64,000 nucleotides of DNA from Cellulosimicrobium marinum. GTDB lineage: Bacteria; Actinomycetota; Actinomycetes; Actinomycetales; Cellulomonadaceae. Made by a program: the position numbers and the translations under genes. The stretch is from contig NZ_JAJBZH010000003.1 in the NCBI RefSeq assembly GCF_020551945.1, forward strand, positions 516,347 to 580,346, given 5' to 3'. A model generated the notes under the pieces. That model was not told the DNA's origin and searched no databases. It saw only the letters and a list, made by a program, of their open reading frames with translations. Positions 24,949 through 33,770 of the stretch are shown piece after piece (positions within the stretch are counted from its first letter, which is position 1; the number at the start of each line of letters is the position of its first letter).

Positions 24949-25409
24949 GCGCCCTCCCCGCGGACGGCGAGGGTGGAGGTGACGGTCGCGACGCGCTCGC
25001 CGACCGCGCCGTCGGGTCCCTGCGCGGAGATCTCGCAGCGCGTGCTGACCATCGCGAGGCCGGCTCGCTCGACGATCGAGTCCACGTGCAGCACGGTCAC
25101 GAGCTCGTCACCCGCGACGATCGGCCGGTGGTGCGTGAAGCGCTCGTCCGCGTGGACGACGCGCGAGAAGTCGATGCCAGCCTCGGGGTCCTCGACGAGC
25201 TGCGCCTCGGCGCGCTGCGCGACGACGACCGCGAACGTGGGGGCGGCGACGAGATCCGGATAGCCGACACCCCGCGCCGCCACGAGGTCGTGGTGCACGG
25301 GGTGGGTGGCGCCGACGGCGCTCGCGAACTCGCGCAGCTTCTCGCGTCCCACCGAGTACGGCGCGGTGGCGGGGTACTCGCGGCCGACGTAGGCCAGGTT
25401 GACGCTCAC
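24945..25409 (-). CDS. HadA-like dehydratase subunit
   Basis: This 154-residue MaoC-related protein (FAS1-like dehydratase region) has the hot-dog substrate-binding half: GREKLREFASAVGATHPVHHD near residues 21-41 and APTFAVVVAQRA. It lacks the full hydratase motif, as in HadA, and is expected to form a heterodimer with the HadB-like product, whose gene overlaps. GTG 25409 has no Shine-Dalgarno; instead a 14-bp direct repeat spans the start. Synteny with mycobacterial rpmG2-hadA-hadB supports the call. In organisms without mycolates it may serve ordinary acyl chain dehydration. Confidence 0.85.
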   Translation of the reverse strand: MSVNLAYVGREYPATAPYSVGREKLREFASAVGATHPVHHDLVAARGVGYPDLVAAPTFAVVVAQRAEAQLVEDPEAGIDFSRVVHADERFTHHRPIVAGDELVTVLHVDSIVERAGLAMVSTRCEISAQGPDGAVGERVATVTSTLAVRGEGA

Positions 25410-25432
25410 TGCGGTTCAGACGCTCACTGCGG
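25401..25432 (-). repeat. 14-bp direct repeat at the HadA-like start codon
   Basis: GACGCTCACTGCGG occurs at 25401-25414 and 25419-25432 (18-bp step). On the minus strand each copy reads GTGAGCGTC; in the upstream copy this is followed by TGA, making a 3-codon mini-ORF just before the real start. It is a recent local duplication of the start region. Confidence 0.7.
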
Positions 25433-25455
25433 GGCGCGGGTGCGGAGCCGGAGGC

Positions 25456-25626
25456 TCAGCGGGTCTCGCGGTGCGCGGTGTGCTTGCCGCAGCGCGGGCA
25501 GAACTTCGCGAGCTCCAGGCGGTCCGGGTCGTTGCGACGGTTCTTCTTCGTGATGTAGTTGCGCTCCTTGCAGTCCACGCAGGCCAGCGTGATCTTGGGG
25601 CGAACGTCAGCGCTCTTGCTTGCCAC
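25456..25626 (-). CDS. rpmG: 50S ribosomal protein L33
   Basis: L33 is a small large-subunit protein near the E site. The 56-residue product starts at GTG 25626, preceded by AGGTGG. It reads [20 protein letters not shown], then [12 protein letters not shown], and CPRCGKH. The two CxxC pairs mark the zinc-ribbon (C+) form. It lies upstream of the MaoC pair, as rpmG2 does in mycobacteria, and downstream of three tRNAs. The open frame to 25749 reads into the tRNA-Met gene and is not used. Confidence 0.96.
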   Translation of the reverse strand: MASKSADVRPKITLACVDCKERNYITKKNRRNDPDRLELAKFCPRCGKHTAHRETR

Positions 25627-25716
25627 GGTAGTGAGCCACCTCTCGCGCCTCCGGAGGGCGCATGTGCTGTGCAGGCCGCACGACGCCGGCCGTCGTACGG
25701 AAGTTGTCGAAAGTGG

Positions 25717-25790
25717 TAGCGGAGGCGGGGATCGAACCCGCGACCTCACGATTATGAGTCGTGCGCTCTAACCATCTGAGCTACCCCGCC
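25717..25790 (-). tRNA. tRNA-Met (CAT anticodon), elongator-like
   Basis: 74 nt, plus an encoded CCA at 25714-25716. Acceptor GGCGGGG pairs with CTCCGCT (two G-U pairs). Anticodon loop CTCATAA, T arm GCGGG-TTCGATC-CCCGC. The anticodon stem lacks the three G-C pairs of initiator tRNA, so it is an elongator tRNA-Met. A CAT-reading tRNA-Ile2 is the alternative. Confidence 0.9.
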
Positions 25791-25852
25791 GCGTGACCGA
25801 ACGCGAGGCCGTGCCACCATCGTCTCAGGTGGACGGCCCCGCGTCATCACAG

Positions 25853-25925
25853 AGCCCCGAAAGGGAATCGAACCCTTGACCTTCTCCTTACCATGGAGAT
25901 GCTCTGCCGACTGAGCTATCGGGGC
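25853..25925 (-). tRNA. tRNA-Thr (GGT anticodon)
   Basis: 73 nt. Acceptor GCCCCGA pairs with TCGGGGC, discriminator T. Anticodon stem-loop TCTCC-ATGGTAA-GGAGA, anticodon GGT. T arm AAGGG-TTCGATT-CCCTT. CCA is not encoded. It stands 62 nt upstream of tRNA-Met in the same direction. Confidence 0.96.
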
Positions 25926-26061
25926 AGCGCGGAAAACTTTACACGCAACCGGGCCGGGCGCGAAATCGGCGTCGTTCCGCCACTCTCGGACCCTCCACGA
26001 CCGGCCGACGACCGGCCATCGGGCAGCCGACGACCGGCCGACGACCAGCAGTCGTAGACGA

Positions 26062-26097
26062 CGACGGGGCGCCACCCGCATGGGTGACGCCCCGTCG
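26062..26097 (-). terminator. Hairpin downstream of tRNA-Tyr
   Basis: CGACGGGGCG-CC-ACCC and GGGT-GA-CGCCCCGTCG pair around GCAT with one 2x2 internal loop, starting 7 nt past the tRNA-Tyr 3' end. It separates tRNA-Tyr from tRNA-Thr. Beyond it, 25994-26050 carries short imperfect repeats of CGACCGGCCGACGAC of unknown role. Confidence 0.6.
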
Positions 26098-26103
26098 CTC
26101 CGG

Positions 26104-26185
26104 TGGCAGGTGAGGGATTCGAACCCCCGAAGGCTGAGCCGTCTGATTTACAGTCAGATCCCTTTGGCCGCTCGGGCAACCTGCC
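26104..26185 (-). tRNA. tRNA-Tyr (GTA anticodon)
   Basis: 82 nt with the long variable arm of class II tRNAs. Acceptor GGCAGGT pairs with ACCTGCC, discriminator A. Anticodon loop CTGTAAA (anticodon GTA). T arm GGGGG-TTCGAAT-CCCTC. Full CCA is not encoded. Confidence 0.96.
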
Positions 26186-26297
26186 GTGGAGCTGTCGCGC
26201 ACGACCGGTCCCGACACGTCGTGCGGGGTGGCCATGGCGGCGAGGCAACGATACAGCCCGGGTGGGCGCAGCGCGAAATCCGCTTCCCCCGGGCTCC

Positions 26298-26303
26298 TAG
26301 AGT
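26298..26303 (+). promoter_or_regulatory. Candidate -10 of a leaderless rarD promoter
   Basis: TAGAGT ends 6 nt before GTG 26310. No Shine-Dalgarno precedes that codon. The -35 is not convincing. Confidence 0.45.
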
Positions 26304-26309
26304 GGTGCC

Positions 26310-27239
26310 GTGACCGACCCCGTCCCGGGCGCCGTCGGACCCGTGGACCGCCGCGGGCTGCTCTACGGCGCGAGCGCGTACGTGCTGTGGGGCGCGATGC
26401 CGCTCTACTTCCCGCTGCTCGACCCCGCCCGCCCCCTCGAGATCATCGCCCACCGGATCGTGTGGAGCCTCGTCGTCTGCGTCGGCCTGCTGCTCGCGAC
26501 GCGTGCGCTCGGCCGGTTCGTCGAGGTGCTGCGCACGCCCCGCGCCCTCGGGCTCCTGGCGGTCGCCGGGGTGCTGGTGGCGACGAACTGGACCATCTAC
26601 GTCTACGGCGTGCTGTCCGGCCACGTGCTCGACGCGGCGCTCGGCTACTTCGTCAACCCGCTCGTCACCGTGCTCCTCGCCGTCCTCGTGCTGCGCGAGC
26701 GCCTGCGTCCCGCGCAGTGGGTGGCGCTCGCGACCGGTGCCGCCGCGGTCGCCGTCATCAGCGCGGGGGTCGGCCGGGTGCCGTGGATCGCGCTGGGCGT
26801 CGCGTTCAGCTTCGGTCTCTACGGGCTGGTGAAGAACCGCACGGGCCGCAGCGTCGAGGCGCTGCCCGGGCTCGCCGCCGAGACCACGACGCTCGCTCCC
26901 CTCGCCCTCGGCTACCTCGTGTGGCTCGGTGCCACCGGGACCGGGACGTTCACGACCGCCGACCCCGCGCACGCGCTGCTCCTCGCGTCGTCCGGCCTCG
27001 TCACGGCCGTCCCCCTGCTGCTGTTCTCCTCGGCCGCGCGGCGGATCCCCCTGTCGCTCGTCGGGATGCTCCAGTACCTCGCGCCCGTGCTGCAGTTCCT
27101 GTGCGGCCTCCTCGTCTTCCACGAGCAGATGCCGCCGGCCCGCTGGGTCGGGTTCGGGCTCGTGTGGGTCGCGCTCGTCGTCCTCTCCGTGGACGGCCTG
27201 CACGCCGCCCGGGCCACGCGGCTCGCGACACGAGCCTGA
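26310..27239 (+). CDS. rarD: RarD-type EamA transporter
   Basis: This is a drug/metabolite transporter of 309 residues with ten membrane helices in two EamA repeats (about residues 18-150 and 155-295). The N-terminal [30 protein letters not shown] and [22 protein letters not shown] segments (near 92-113) are distinctive of RarD, whose natural substrate is not settled. GTG 26310 sits 6 nt after a -10-like hexamer. It is divergent from tRNA-Tyr and followed by yajQ after 76 nt. Confidence 0.93.
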   Translation: MTDPVPGAVGPVDRRGLLYGASAYVLWGAMPLYFPLLDPARPLEIIAHRIVWSLVVCVGLLLATRALGRFVEVLRTPRALGLLAVAGVLVATNWTIYVYGVLSGHVLDAALGYFVNPLVTVLLAVLVLRERLRPAQWVALATGAAAVAVISAGVGRVPWIALGVAFSFGLYGLVKNRTGRSVEALPGLAAETTTLAPLALGYLVWLGATGTGTFTTADPAHALLLASSGLVTAVPLLLFSSAARRIPLSLVGMLQYLAPVLQFLCGLLVFHEQMPPARWVGFGLVWVALVVLSVDGLHAARATRLATRA

Positions 27240-27315
27240 CCCTCGGCGAGCACCTGGTCGGGCACGCTCGACTACCGTGGTGCCCAGCACCCGTACCCGT
27301 CACGAGGGAGAACCC

Positions 27316-27810
27316 ATGGCCGACTCGTCGTTCGACATCGTCAGCAAGGTCGACCGCCAGGAGGTCGACAACGCGCTCAACCAGGCCGCCAAGGAGGTCT
27401 CGCAGCGCTACGACTTCCGCAACGTCGGCGCGTCGATCGCGTGGAGCGGCGAGAGCATCCTCATGGTCGCGAACTCGGCCGAGCGCGTCCTCGCGATCCT
27501 CGACGTCTTCGAGACGAAGCTCGTCAAGCGCGGCATCTCGCTCAAGGCGATCGACTCCGGGGACAAGGAGCCCAAGGCGTCCGGAAAGGAGTACCGCCTC
27601 GCCGCGACCCTCAAGGAGGGCCTGTCCAGCGAGAACGCGAAGAAGATCACGAAGATCATCCGCGACGAGGGCCCCAAGGCCGTCAAGACGCAGATCACCG
27701 GCGACGAGGTGCGCGTGACGTCGAAGTCGCGCGACGACCTCCAGACCGTCATCGCGCTGCTCAAGGGCTCCGACCTGGACGTCGCGCTGCAGTTCACGAA
27801 CTACCGGTAG
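27316..27810 (+). CDS. yajQ: YajQ family nucleotide-binding protein
   Basis: A 164-residue member of the UPF0234/YajQ family, full length from ATG 27316 (preceded by GGGAG). It begins [20 protein letters not shown], has [10 protein letters not shown] near residue 74 and GPKAVKTQI near 121, and ends [11 protein letters not shown]. Family members have two RNA-binding-like folds and bind nucleotides; cyclic di-GMP binding is known for some. The base composition is slightly richer in Lys/Ile codons than its neighbours, fitting a highly conserved gene. Confidence 0.96.
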   Translation: MADSSFDIVSKVDRQEVDNALNQAAKEVSQRYDFRNVGASIAWSGESILMVANSAERVLAILDVFETKLVKRGISLKAIDSGDKEPKASGKEYRLAATLKEGLSSENAKKITKIIRDEGPKAVKTQITGDEVRVTSKSRDDLQTVIALLKGSDLDVALQFTNYR

Positions 27811-27817
27811 CACCCCG

Positions 27818-28870
27818 GTGCCCGTGCCCGACGACGGGCCGCGCCCCGCGCCGTCGGCCCGCCCCGGCGCCCGGTCGGGCGGGCTGCCGCGCGTCGTCGC
27901 GACGGACCTCGACGGGACGCTCCTGCGCTCGGACGGCGGCGTCTCCGCGCGCACCCGCGCCGCGCTGCTCGCCGCCGAGGACGCGGGCGTCGAGGTCGTC
28001 TTCGTCACGGCGCGCCCGCCGCGCTGGCTCGCGCCGCTGCGGGACGTCGTCGGCGGGCACGGCCGCGTCATCTGCCTCGGCGGCGCCGCCGTGTGGGACC
28101 TGGCGACCGGGCGCGCGCTCGACGTGTGCGGTTTCGCCGACCACGAGGTCGCCGCCCTCGTCGCGGACCTCCGCGGGGCCGTGCCCGACGTCGCGCTCGC
28201 GCTCGAACGGGTCGAGGGCCCGACGTTCGACCCGGGGTTCCGCTCCCCGGCGGACGACGCCTCCGACCCCGCCGGGCCGGAGTCCGTACGACCCGTCGAG
28301 CAGGCGCTCGGGGCAGCCTCCGGTCCCGTCGGGAAGATCCTCGCCCGAGGGCGCCCTGCACCTGCCCCGCCCGACGCGCATCCCGCCCCGCCCGACGCGC
28401 ACCCCGCCCCGCCCGCGCCTACGCGTGAACCACACGCGGACCGCCGACCGTCCGCGCATGTCCCGACGGTCCGCGCGACGCAGCCCGTCGTCGTCGCGCA
28501 CGGCCAGGACCCCGCCCAGGAGCGCTTCTTCGCCGAGGTGCGGGACGTCGTCGGGCACCGCGCCCATCTCGCGTACTCGGGCGCCGCGGGGCTCGCCGAG
28601 CTGCTCGCCCCGGGCGTGACCAAGGACGCGGCGCTCGCGCGCTGGTGCGCCCGGCTCGGCGTCGAGCCCCGCGACGTGTGGGCGTTCGGCGACATGCCCA
28701 ACGACCTGCCCATGCTGCGCTGGGCGGGGCGGTCCTTCGCCGTCGCGAACGCCCACCCCGACGTGCTCGCCGCGGCGACGGACCGCGCCGCGGCGAACGA
28801 CGACGACGGGGTGGCTCGCGCGCTACTCGACGAGCTTGCCGGCCACGGAGTCGTCGTGCCGCACGAGTGA
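27818..28870 (+). CDS. Cof-type HAD-superfamily hydrolase
   Basis: This is a cytosolic phosphatase (subclass IIB, Cof/YbiV group) of 350 residues. Motif I is VATDLDGTLL (nucleophile Asp30), motif II the Thr in FVTARPP, and motif IV GDMPNDLPML near residue 290, with the Lys in VTKDAAL. The cap domain (about 100-240) is interrupted near 185-215 by a Pro/Ala/His insert with tandem PPDAHPA units, encoded by 18-bp DNA repeats around 28370-28410. GTG 27818 follows yajQ after 7 nt, so the two are cotranscribed. The last 48 nt overlap the convergent flavoprotein gene. Sugar phosphates or nucleotide cofactors are the usual substrates. Confidence 0.88.
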   Translation: MPVPDDGPRPAPSARPGARSGGLPRVVATDLDGTLLRSDGGVSARTRAALLAAEDAGVEVVFVTARPPRWLAPLRDVVGGHGRVICLGGAAVWDLATGRALDVCGFADHEVAALVADLRGAVPDVALALERVEGPTFDPGFRSPADDASDPAGPESVRPVEQALGAASGPVGKILARGRPAPAPPDAHPAPPDAHPAPPAPTREPHADRRPSAHVPTVRATQPVVVAHGQDPAQERFFAEVRDVVGHRAHLAYSGAAGLAELLAPGVTKDAALARWCARLGVEPRDVWAFGDMPNDLPMLRWAGRSFAVANAHPDVLAAATDRAAANDDDGVARALLDELAGHGVVVPHE

Positions 28871-30580
28871 GGCGATCTCCTCGGGCACGGGCGGGATCGC
28901 CTCCGTCTCGACGCCGCCGTCGGGCGACCACACGAGGTTGACGCGCAGCGCCGGGTCGGTCTCCGGGAAGTCCGACCGGTTGTGGCACCCGCGCGTCTCG
29001 CGCCGCGCGAGCGCCGAGTCGAGCGTCGCGCGGGCGGCCAGCAGCGAGCCCTGCAGGTCGAACGCGTGCGCGAGGTCGTCGTAGCCCGCGATGTCGGGGT
29101 GCGCGACGACGGCCGCCGCCCGCTCCCCCACCTCGTCCAGCCGGGCGAGCCCCTCGGTGAGCCCGGCCTCGGAGCGGACGACGCCGGCGTGGGCCGTCAT
29201 GAGGTCGCGCACCTCCCGCTGGAGGCGGCGCGCGTTCTCCTGCCGGGCGGCGTCCGCACCGATCGGCACGCCGAGGCCGAGGACGCGGTCGACCTCGTGG
29301 GCGGCCTCGGCGACCGCCTCGCGGTCACGACGGGGTGCGTCCGAGCCGACGGCGAACTCGGCCGCCGCCTCGCCCGTGATCCGCCCGTACACGAGCAGCT
29401 CGACGAGCGAGTTGCCGCCCAGCCGGTTCGCCCCGTGCAGCCCGCTCGCCGCCTCGCCGATGACGTACAGCCCGTCGACGTCCGTCGAGTGGTCGGCCGC
29501 CGCGACGCGCACCCCACCCATCGAGTAGTGCGCGGTCGGCGCGACCTCCATGGGCGTCGTCGTGATGTCGAGCATCTGCAGGTCGAGCATCATGCGGTAG
29601 ACCCGCGGCAGGCGCTCGAGCACCTGCTCGCGCGGCAGGTGCGACACGTCGAGGTAGACCGCACCCTTCTGCGTGCCGCGACCCTCGGCGATCTCCGTGA
29701 ACCCCGCGAGCGCCACGCGGTCGCGCGTCGAGAGCTCCCTGCGCTGCGGGTCGTAGCGCTCCATGTAACGCTCGCCCAGCGCGTTGCGCAGGATGCCGCC
29801 CTCGCCGCGCGCCGCCTCGGAGACGAGCGTCCCCGCGGCGTCCTCCGGCTCGACGATCCCCGACGGGTGGAACTGGACGAGCTCCGCGTCGCGCAGGCGC
29901 GCGCCCGCGAGCACGGCCAGGCGCCACGCGTCGCCCGTGTTCTCGTCGCGGCGCGACGACGTGCGCCGCCAGATCCGCGTGTGCCCGCCCGCGGCGAGGA
30001 TCACCGCGTCGGCGTGGATCGTCACGCGCGTGCCGTCGGTGACGTCGAACCCGTACGCGCCGAACACGCGCCCGCCGGCGGTGAGGATCCGTGTGACGTA
30101 CACGGTGTCGAGGATCGGCACGTGCAGCTCGGACGCGCGGCGCACGAGCGTGCGCTGGATCTCCAGCCCCGTGTAGTCGCCCGCGAACGCGGTCCGGCGA
30201 TAGGTGTGGGCGCCGAAGAACCGCTGGCTGATCCGGCCGTCGGCCTGGCGCGCGAACGGCATGCCCCACCGCTCCAGGTCCTCGATGCCGCGCGCGGCGC
30301 CGCGCGTGACGATCTCGACGACCTCCGGGTCGGCGAGCCCGTACGACTCCGTGATCGTGTCGGCCGCGTGCTGCTGCCACGAGTCCTCGGGGTCGGTCGT
30401 GGCGAGCGCGGCGTTGATGCCGCCCGCCGCGAGGCTCGTGTGCGCGTCGTGCCGGCGACGCTTCCCGACCGCCAGGACGTCGACGCCACGCTCGGCGAGC
30501 TCGATCGCGGCGCGCAGCCCGGCACCCCCCGTCCCGATGACGAGGACGTTCGTCGCGAGGCGGCGATGGCTGTGCTGCAT
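28823..30580 (-). CDS. Fumarate reductase/succinate dehydrogenase-type flavoprotein
   Basis: This is an FAD oxidoreductase of 585 residues from ATG 30580, preceded by GGAGG. The dinucleotide site is VIGTGGAGLRAAIELAERG (residues 12-30), the flavin-linking region HDAHTSLAAGGINAAL has the His of SDH-type proteins, and the active-site His/Arg are in LVQFHPSGIV and AHYSMGGVRV. The C-terminal helical domain ends with CHNRSDFPETDP. No iron-sulphur or membrane-anchor gene is adjacent, so it may be a soluble fumarate reductase or an L-aspartate-oxidase relative rather than complex II. The 3' end overlaps the HAD gene by 48 nt in opposite orientation. Confidence 0.85.
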   Translation of the reverse strand: MQHSHRRLATNVLVIGTGGAGLRAAIELAERGVDVLAVGKRRRHDAHTSLAAGGINAALATTDPEDSWQQHAADTITESYGLADPEVVEIVTRGAARGIEDLERWGMPFARQADGRISQRFFGAHTYRRTAFAGDYTGLEIQRTLVRRASELHVPILDTVYVTRILTAGGRVFGAYGFDVTDGTRVTIHADAVILAAGGHTRIWRRTSSRRDENTGDAWRLAVLAGARLRDAELVQFHPSGIVEPEDAAGTLVSEAARGEGGILRNALGERYMERYDPQRRELSTRDRVALAGFTEIAEGRGTQKGAVYLDVSHLPREQVLERLPRVYRMMLDLQMLDITTTPMEVAPTAHYSMGGVRVAAADHSTDVDGLYVIGEAASGLHGANRLGGNSLVELLVYGRITGEAAAEFAVGSDAPRRDREAVAEAAHEVDRVLGLGVPIGADAARQENARRLQREVRDLMTAHAGVVRSEAGLTEGLARLDEVGERAAAVVAHPDIAGYDDLAHAFDLQGSLLAARATLDSALARRETRGCHNRSDFPETDPALRVNLVWSPDGGVETEAIPPVPEEIASLVRHDDSVAGKLVE

Positions 30581-30701
30581 GGCTGGACCTCCGTCGGTGC
30601 ACCCGGAGCCGCCGCGGGCACCACCCGCGGCGACCGGCCCGGGGGGAGCCGGGCCTCCTGCCACGCTAGGACGCCCGCGGGCTCGTCCCGGTGGATCGTG
30701 A

Positions 30702-30740
30702 GCCAGGTCACCTGGCCGGTGCGTCACGCCGCCAGGTCAC
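30702..30740. promoter_or_regulatory. Palindrome and direct repeat in divergent promoter region
   Basis: GCCAGGT-C-ACCTGGC (30702-30716) is a 15-bp palindrome. Its left half, GCCAGGTCAC, recurs at 30731-30740 (29-bp step). It lies between the flavoprotein gene (minus) and the membrane protein gene (plus). On the plus strand a 10-bp stem (30780-30806) and TACACT (30807-30812), 6 nt before GTG 30819, follow. A regulator site is likely; its protein is unknown. Confidence 0.4.
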
Positions 30741-30818
30741 ACCCGTGCCAGGACCGCCCACGCCTCGGCGGGACACGGTCGTCCGGGGGGTGCGCTCCCC
30801 CGGACGTACACTGCGCGC

Positions 30819-32690
30819 GTGACCCGCCTCCTGACCGCGGACGACGTCGCCCTGTGGCGGCGCCGGCCCGCGGTGCGCCACCTCGCCACCGCCGCGGCCG
30901 CGACGCTCGTGGCGACCGTCGCCCTCGTCGTGCTCCTGCTGCCGGACGACGACGGCCCGTCCACGGCCGAGGTCGTCGCCGACCCCGGGTACTGGGGCAC
31001 GGTGGTCGCCGCCGGGGTCGCCCTCGGGGCGCTCGTGACGCTCCTGCTCGCACCCCGCACCGGTCTGTGGGTCGCCGCCGCGGCCGCGGCCGCGAGCGCC
31101 GCCGGGACGTCGGGCGCGCCGCTCCTCGTCGGGCTCTGCGGGACCGGTGCGCTCGTCGCGCTCGCCACCGTGGACGCGGCCGCTCGCGCCCGCCAGCGCG
31201 TCGCCGCCGGGCTCTGGGGCGGCCCGCGCGTCGTGCCCGGCGGCGAGCCCCCGGCGCGGGCCTACGCCGTGCGCCGACGCGGGGGCTGGACGACGCTCGG
31301 CGCGGTCACCCTGGTCGGGGCCGTCGCCTGCGCGGCCTGGTTCGTCCGCGACGTCCGGGCAGCGGAGGAGTTCCGCGCGTCGGCGACCGTCGCCGAGGGC
31401 ACGGTCGTCGCGCTCGTCGACGACGACTGGACGGCCGTCGTCGACGTCGACGGCCTCGACCTGGCGGTCCCGCTCCCCTCCACGACGCCGGAGGTCGGGT
31501 CCGCCGTCGTCGTGCGGTACGACCGGCACGGCCGGGCGGAGCTCGTCGACGACGCGTTCGACCCGTCCCTCGTGCTCCTGCCGGCCGCGGGCGGGGCCGT
31601 GGTGGGGCTCGTGCTGCTCGGGCGGGAGACCGCGCGTCGGCGCCGGGTGCGAGGTCTGCTCGTGCACGACGCCCCGGCGGTGCGGGTGCGCGCGACGTGG
31701 GACGGCCGCGACGTGCTCCTGTCGGCCGCGGACGACGGCCGACCGTTCGCCGCCGCCCAGGACCTGCTCCTGCTCTCCGAGCCGCCCGACACCGCCGAGC
31801 ACGAGGACCCGTTCGACCGGCCCGTCGGCTCCGTCTCCGACGACGAGCTCCTCGACCTCGCGCACGGTCACGCCGAGGACGACTGGCCGCCGGAATCGCC
31901 GCCCACCTGGGACGGCACCCCGGTGCTCGTCGTCGGTCTCGTCGCCGACGGCTCCCCCGTCGCGCTGCGCGGGCCCGACGACCGCTGGTACGTCACCGAG
32001 ACGGTCGTGGACCTCCCGCGCGGGCGCGGACGGCACGTCGGCGGCCCGACGCTCGCGTCCGCCGGCGCCGGCGGGCAGGGCACGACCCGGGACGGCACGG
32101 CGGGGCCGGCAGCGGGGGCACAGGGTCCGGGGGCGCAGGGTGCGGCGGGCGCGCACGACCGGCTGCTCCGGCTGGCCGTGCGCACCGGCCGGGTCGGCCC
32201 CTGGCTCGCGGCGGTCCTCGGGCTCCCGCTCGGCGCCCTGCTCGCCCCCGAGGTCTCGGCCCTCGGACTCCTGGGCGGCGCGGTCCTCGTGGCGTGGGGG
32301 CTGCACGCGTGGTCGTGGGCCGCGGAGCCGGCGCTCGCGCCGCGCCCGCGGGCGCTCGTCGTGCGCGGCGCCCTCCTCGACGCCCACGTCCCGTGGCGCC
32401 GCGTCGAGGCCGTGGTCGCGAGCGCCGACGCCCTCGTGGTGCGCGTCGCCGCCACGTCGCTGGAGCAGGCGGACGCGATCCTCCTGCCCGCCGCGGCGAC
32501 CGGCGGCCTCGTGCGCGGCGCCGCCGACCCGTTCGCGGCACGCGACGCCCTGCTCACCACCCACGACCGCGCCGTCCACGGCACGGGGTCCGGCGACACC
32601 CGACGACGCCCGGGCCCCAGCGCCGTCGTGGCCGCGCTCGGCGTCGTCGCGTTCGTCGGCGGGGTCCTGCTCGGCGGCCAGGTGCCCTGA
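30819..32690 (+). CDS. Large membrane protein of unknown function
   Basis: Not recognised. The 623-residue product from GTG 30819 has helix pairs near residues 22-41, 62-78, 85-118, 160-178, then a small beta-rich extracellular or cytoplasmic segment (GTVVALVDDDWTAVVDVDG) like DUF3592-type proteins. A span follows near 254-272, then a cytosolic stretch with TADDGRPF and a Gly/Ala/Gln-rich linker (about 410-445), and spans near 463-500 and 605-620. A PH-like segment may lie at 510-560 (RPRALVVRGALLDAHVPWRRVEAV). It converges on htpX with 16 nt between stops. A TACACT hexamer 6 nt before the start suggests a leaderless message. Confidence 0.7.
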   Translation: MTRLLTADDVALWRRRPAVRHLATAAAATLVATVALVVLLLPDDDGPSTAEVVADPGYWGTVVAAGVALGALVTLLLAPRTGLWVAAAAAAASAAGTSGAPLLVGLCGTGALVALATVDAAARARQRVAAGLWGGPRVVPGGEPPARAYAVRRRGGWTTLGAVTLVGAVACAAWFVRDVRAAEEFRASATVAEGTVVALVDDDWTAVVDVDGLDLAVPLPSTTPEVGSAVVVRYDRHGRAELVDDAFDPSLVLLPAAGGAVVGLVLLGRETARRRRVRGLLVHDAPAVRVRATWDGRDVLLSAADDGRPFAAAQDLLLLSEPPDTAEHEDPFDRPVGSVSDDELLDLAHGHAEDDWPPESPPTWDGTPVLVVGLVADGSPVALRGPDDRWYVTETVVDLPRGRGRHVGGPTLASAGAGGQGTTRDGTAGPAAGAQGPGAQGAAGAHDRLLRLAVRTGRVGPWLAAVLGLPLGALLAPEVSALGLLGGAVLVAWGLHAWSWAAEPALAPRPRALVVRGALLDAHVPWRRVEAVVASADALVVRVAATSLEQADAILLPAAATGGLVRGAADPFAARDALLTTHDRAVHGTGSGDTRRRPGPSAVVAALGVVAFVGGVLLGGQVP

Positions 32691-32706
32691 GGGCCGACCC
32701 GGCCCG

Positions 32707-33594
32707 TCAGTGGTAGGTGATCCCGCCGTAGCCCTGACCCTGACCCGCCATCGCCTCGAGACGCTTGATCCGGTCCGCCATCGGCGGGTGCGTCGCGAAC
32801 ATCTTCCCGACCCCCGCGCCGCGGAACGGGTTCGCGATCATGAGGTGCGACACGTCGACGAGGTCGCGGTTCTGCGGCAGCGGAGCACGCTTGGTCCCCG
32901 CGTCGAGCTTGCGCAGCGCCGACGCCAGCGCGAGCGGGTCCCCCGTGAGGCGCGCACCGTCCTCGTCCGCGTCGTACTCGCGCGTGCGCGAGATGGCGAG
33001 CTGGACGAGCATCGCGGCGATCGGCGCGAGGATCATCATCGCGAGCGCGGCGAGCGGGTTGCCGCCCCGCTCCCGGTCCCCGCCGAAGAACAGCAGGAAC
33101 TGCGCGAGCGACGTGATGACGCCCGCGAGCGCCCCCGCGACCGACGACGTGAGGATGTCGCGGTTGTACACGTGCATGAGCTCGTGCCCCACCACCCCCC
33201 GCAGCTCGCGCTCGTCGAGGATGCGCAGGATCCCCTCCGTGCAGCACACCGCCGCGTTCTTCGGGTTGCGACCCGTCGCGAACGCGTTGGGCGCCTGGGT
33301 CGGCGACACGTACAGGCGCGGCATCGGCTGGCGCGCCTCCGTCGAGAGCTCCCGCACGATCCGGTACATCGCCGGCTGCTCGAGCTCGCTCACCGGCCGG
33401 GCGTGCATGGCCCGGATCGCGATCTTGTCGGAGTTCCAGTACCCGTAGAACGTCGTGACGAGACCGACGCCCACGAACAGCCACAGCAGGTTCGGGCGGG
33501 CACCGAACACGGCCCACAGGCCGAGGACGATGGCCCACATGACCCCGAACAGCGCGGCCGTCTTCAGGCCGTTGAAGTGCTGGCGTCGTCCCAC
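32707..33594 (-). CDS. htpX: Membrane zinc protease HtpX
   Basis: HtpX is an M48 metalloprotease that removes misfolded membrane proteins, often induced by envelope or heat stress. It has 295 residues from GTG 33594 (GGAG upstream). Two N-terminal helices (about 9-44), zinc motif HELMH near residue 137, helices near 150-200, and the third ligand Glu in [13 protein letters not shown]. It ends in a Gly/Gln-rich tail (GQGQGYGG). A terminator separates it from fprA upstream. Normal length for the family. Confidence 0.95.
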   Translation of the reverse strand: MGRRQHFNGLKTAALFGVMWAIVLGLWAVFGARPNLLWLFVGVGLVTTFYGYWNSDKIAIRAMHARPVSELEQPAMYRIVRELSTEARQPMPRLYVSPTQAPNAFATGRNPKNAAVCCTEGILRILDERELRGVVGHELMHVYNRDILTSSVAGALAGVITSLAQFLLFFGGDRERGGNPLAALAMMILAPIAAMLVQLAISRTREYDADEDGARLTGDPLALASALRKLDAGTKRAPLPQNRDLVDVSHLMIANPFRGAGVGKMFATHPPMADRIKRLEAMAGQGQGYGGITYH

Positions 33595-33710
33595 GTGCGC
33601 TCCTTCCACGCTCCGGGCGGCCCACCGTGGTGCGGGGCCGCCCGTGGGGCACCCGCCTCGCCGGTGCCCATCTGCAGAACGCGCGAGGGCGGCGGCACGT
33701 TCCCGGGACG

Positions 33711-33748
33711 ACGACGGCGCCCCACCCGGGTGGGCGGGGCGCCGTCGT
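33711..33748 (-). terminator. Terminator after the ferredoxin reductase gene
   Basis: ACGACGGCGCCCC and its complement form a 13-bp stem; the loop itself folds further (ACCCGGGTGGG). It lies 22 nt past the fprA stop and 117 nt before htpX. No T-tract. Confidence 0.75.
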
Positions 33749-33770
33749 GCGGTGCTCGGGGTCGTGGAGG

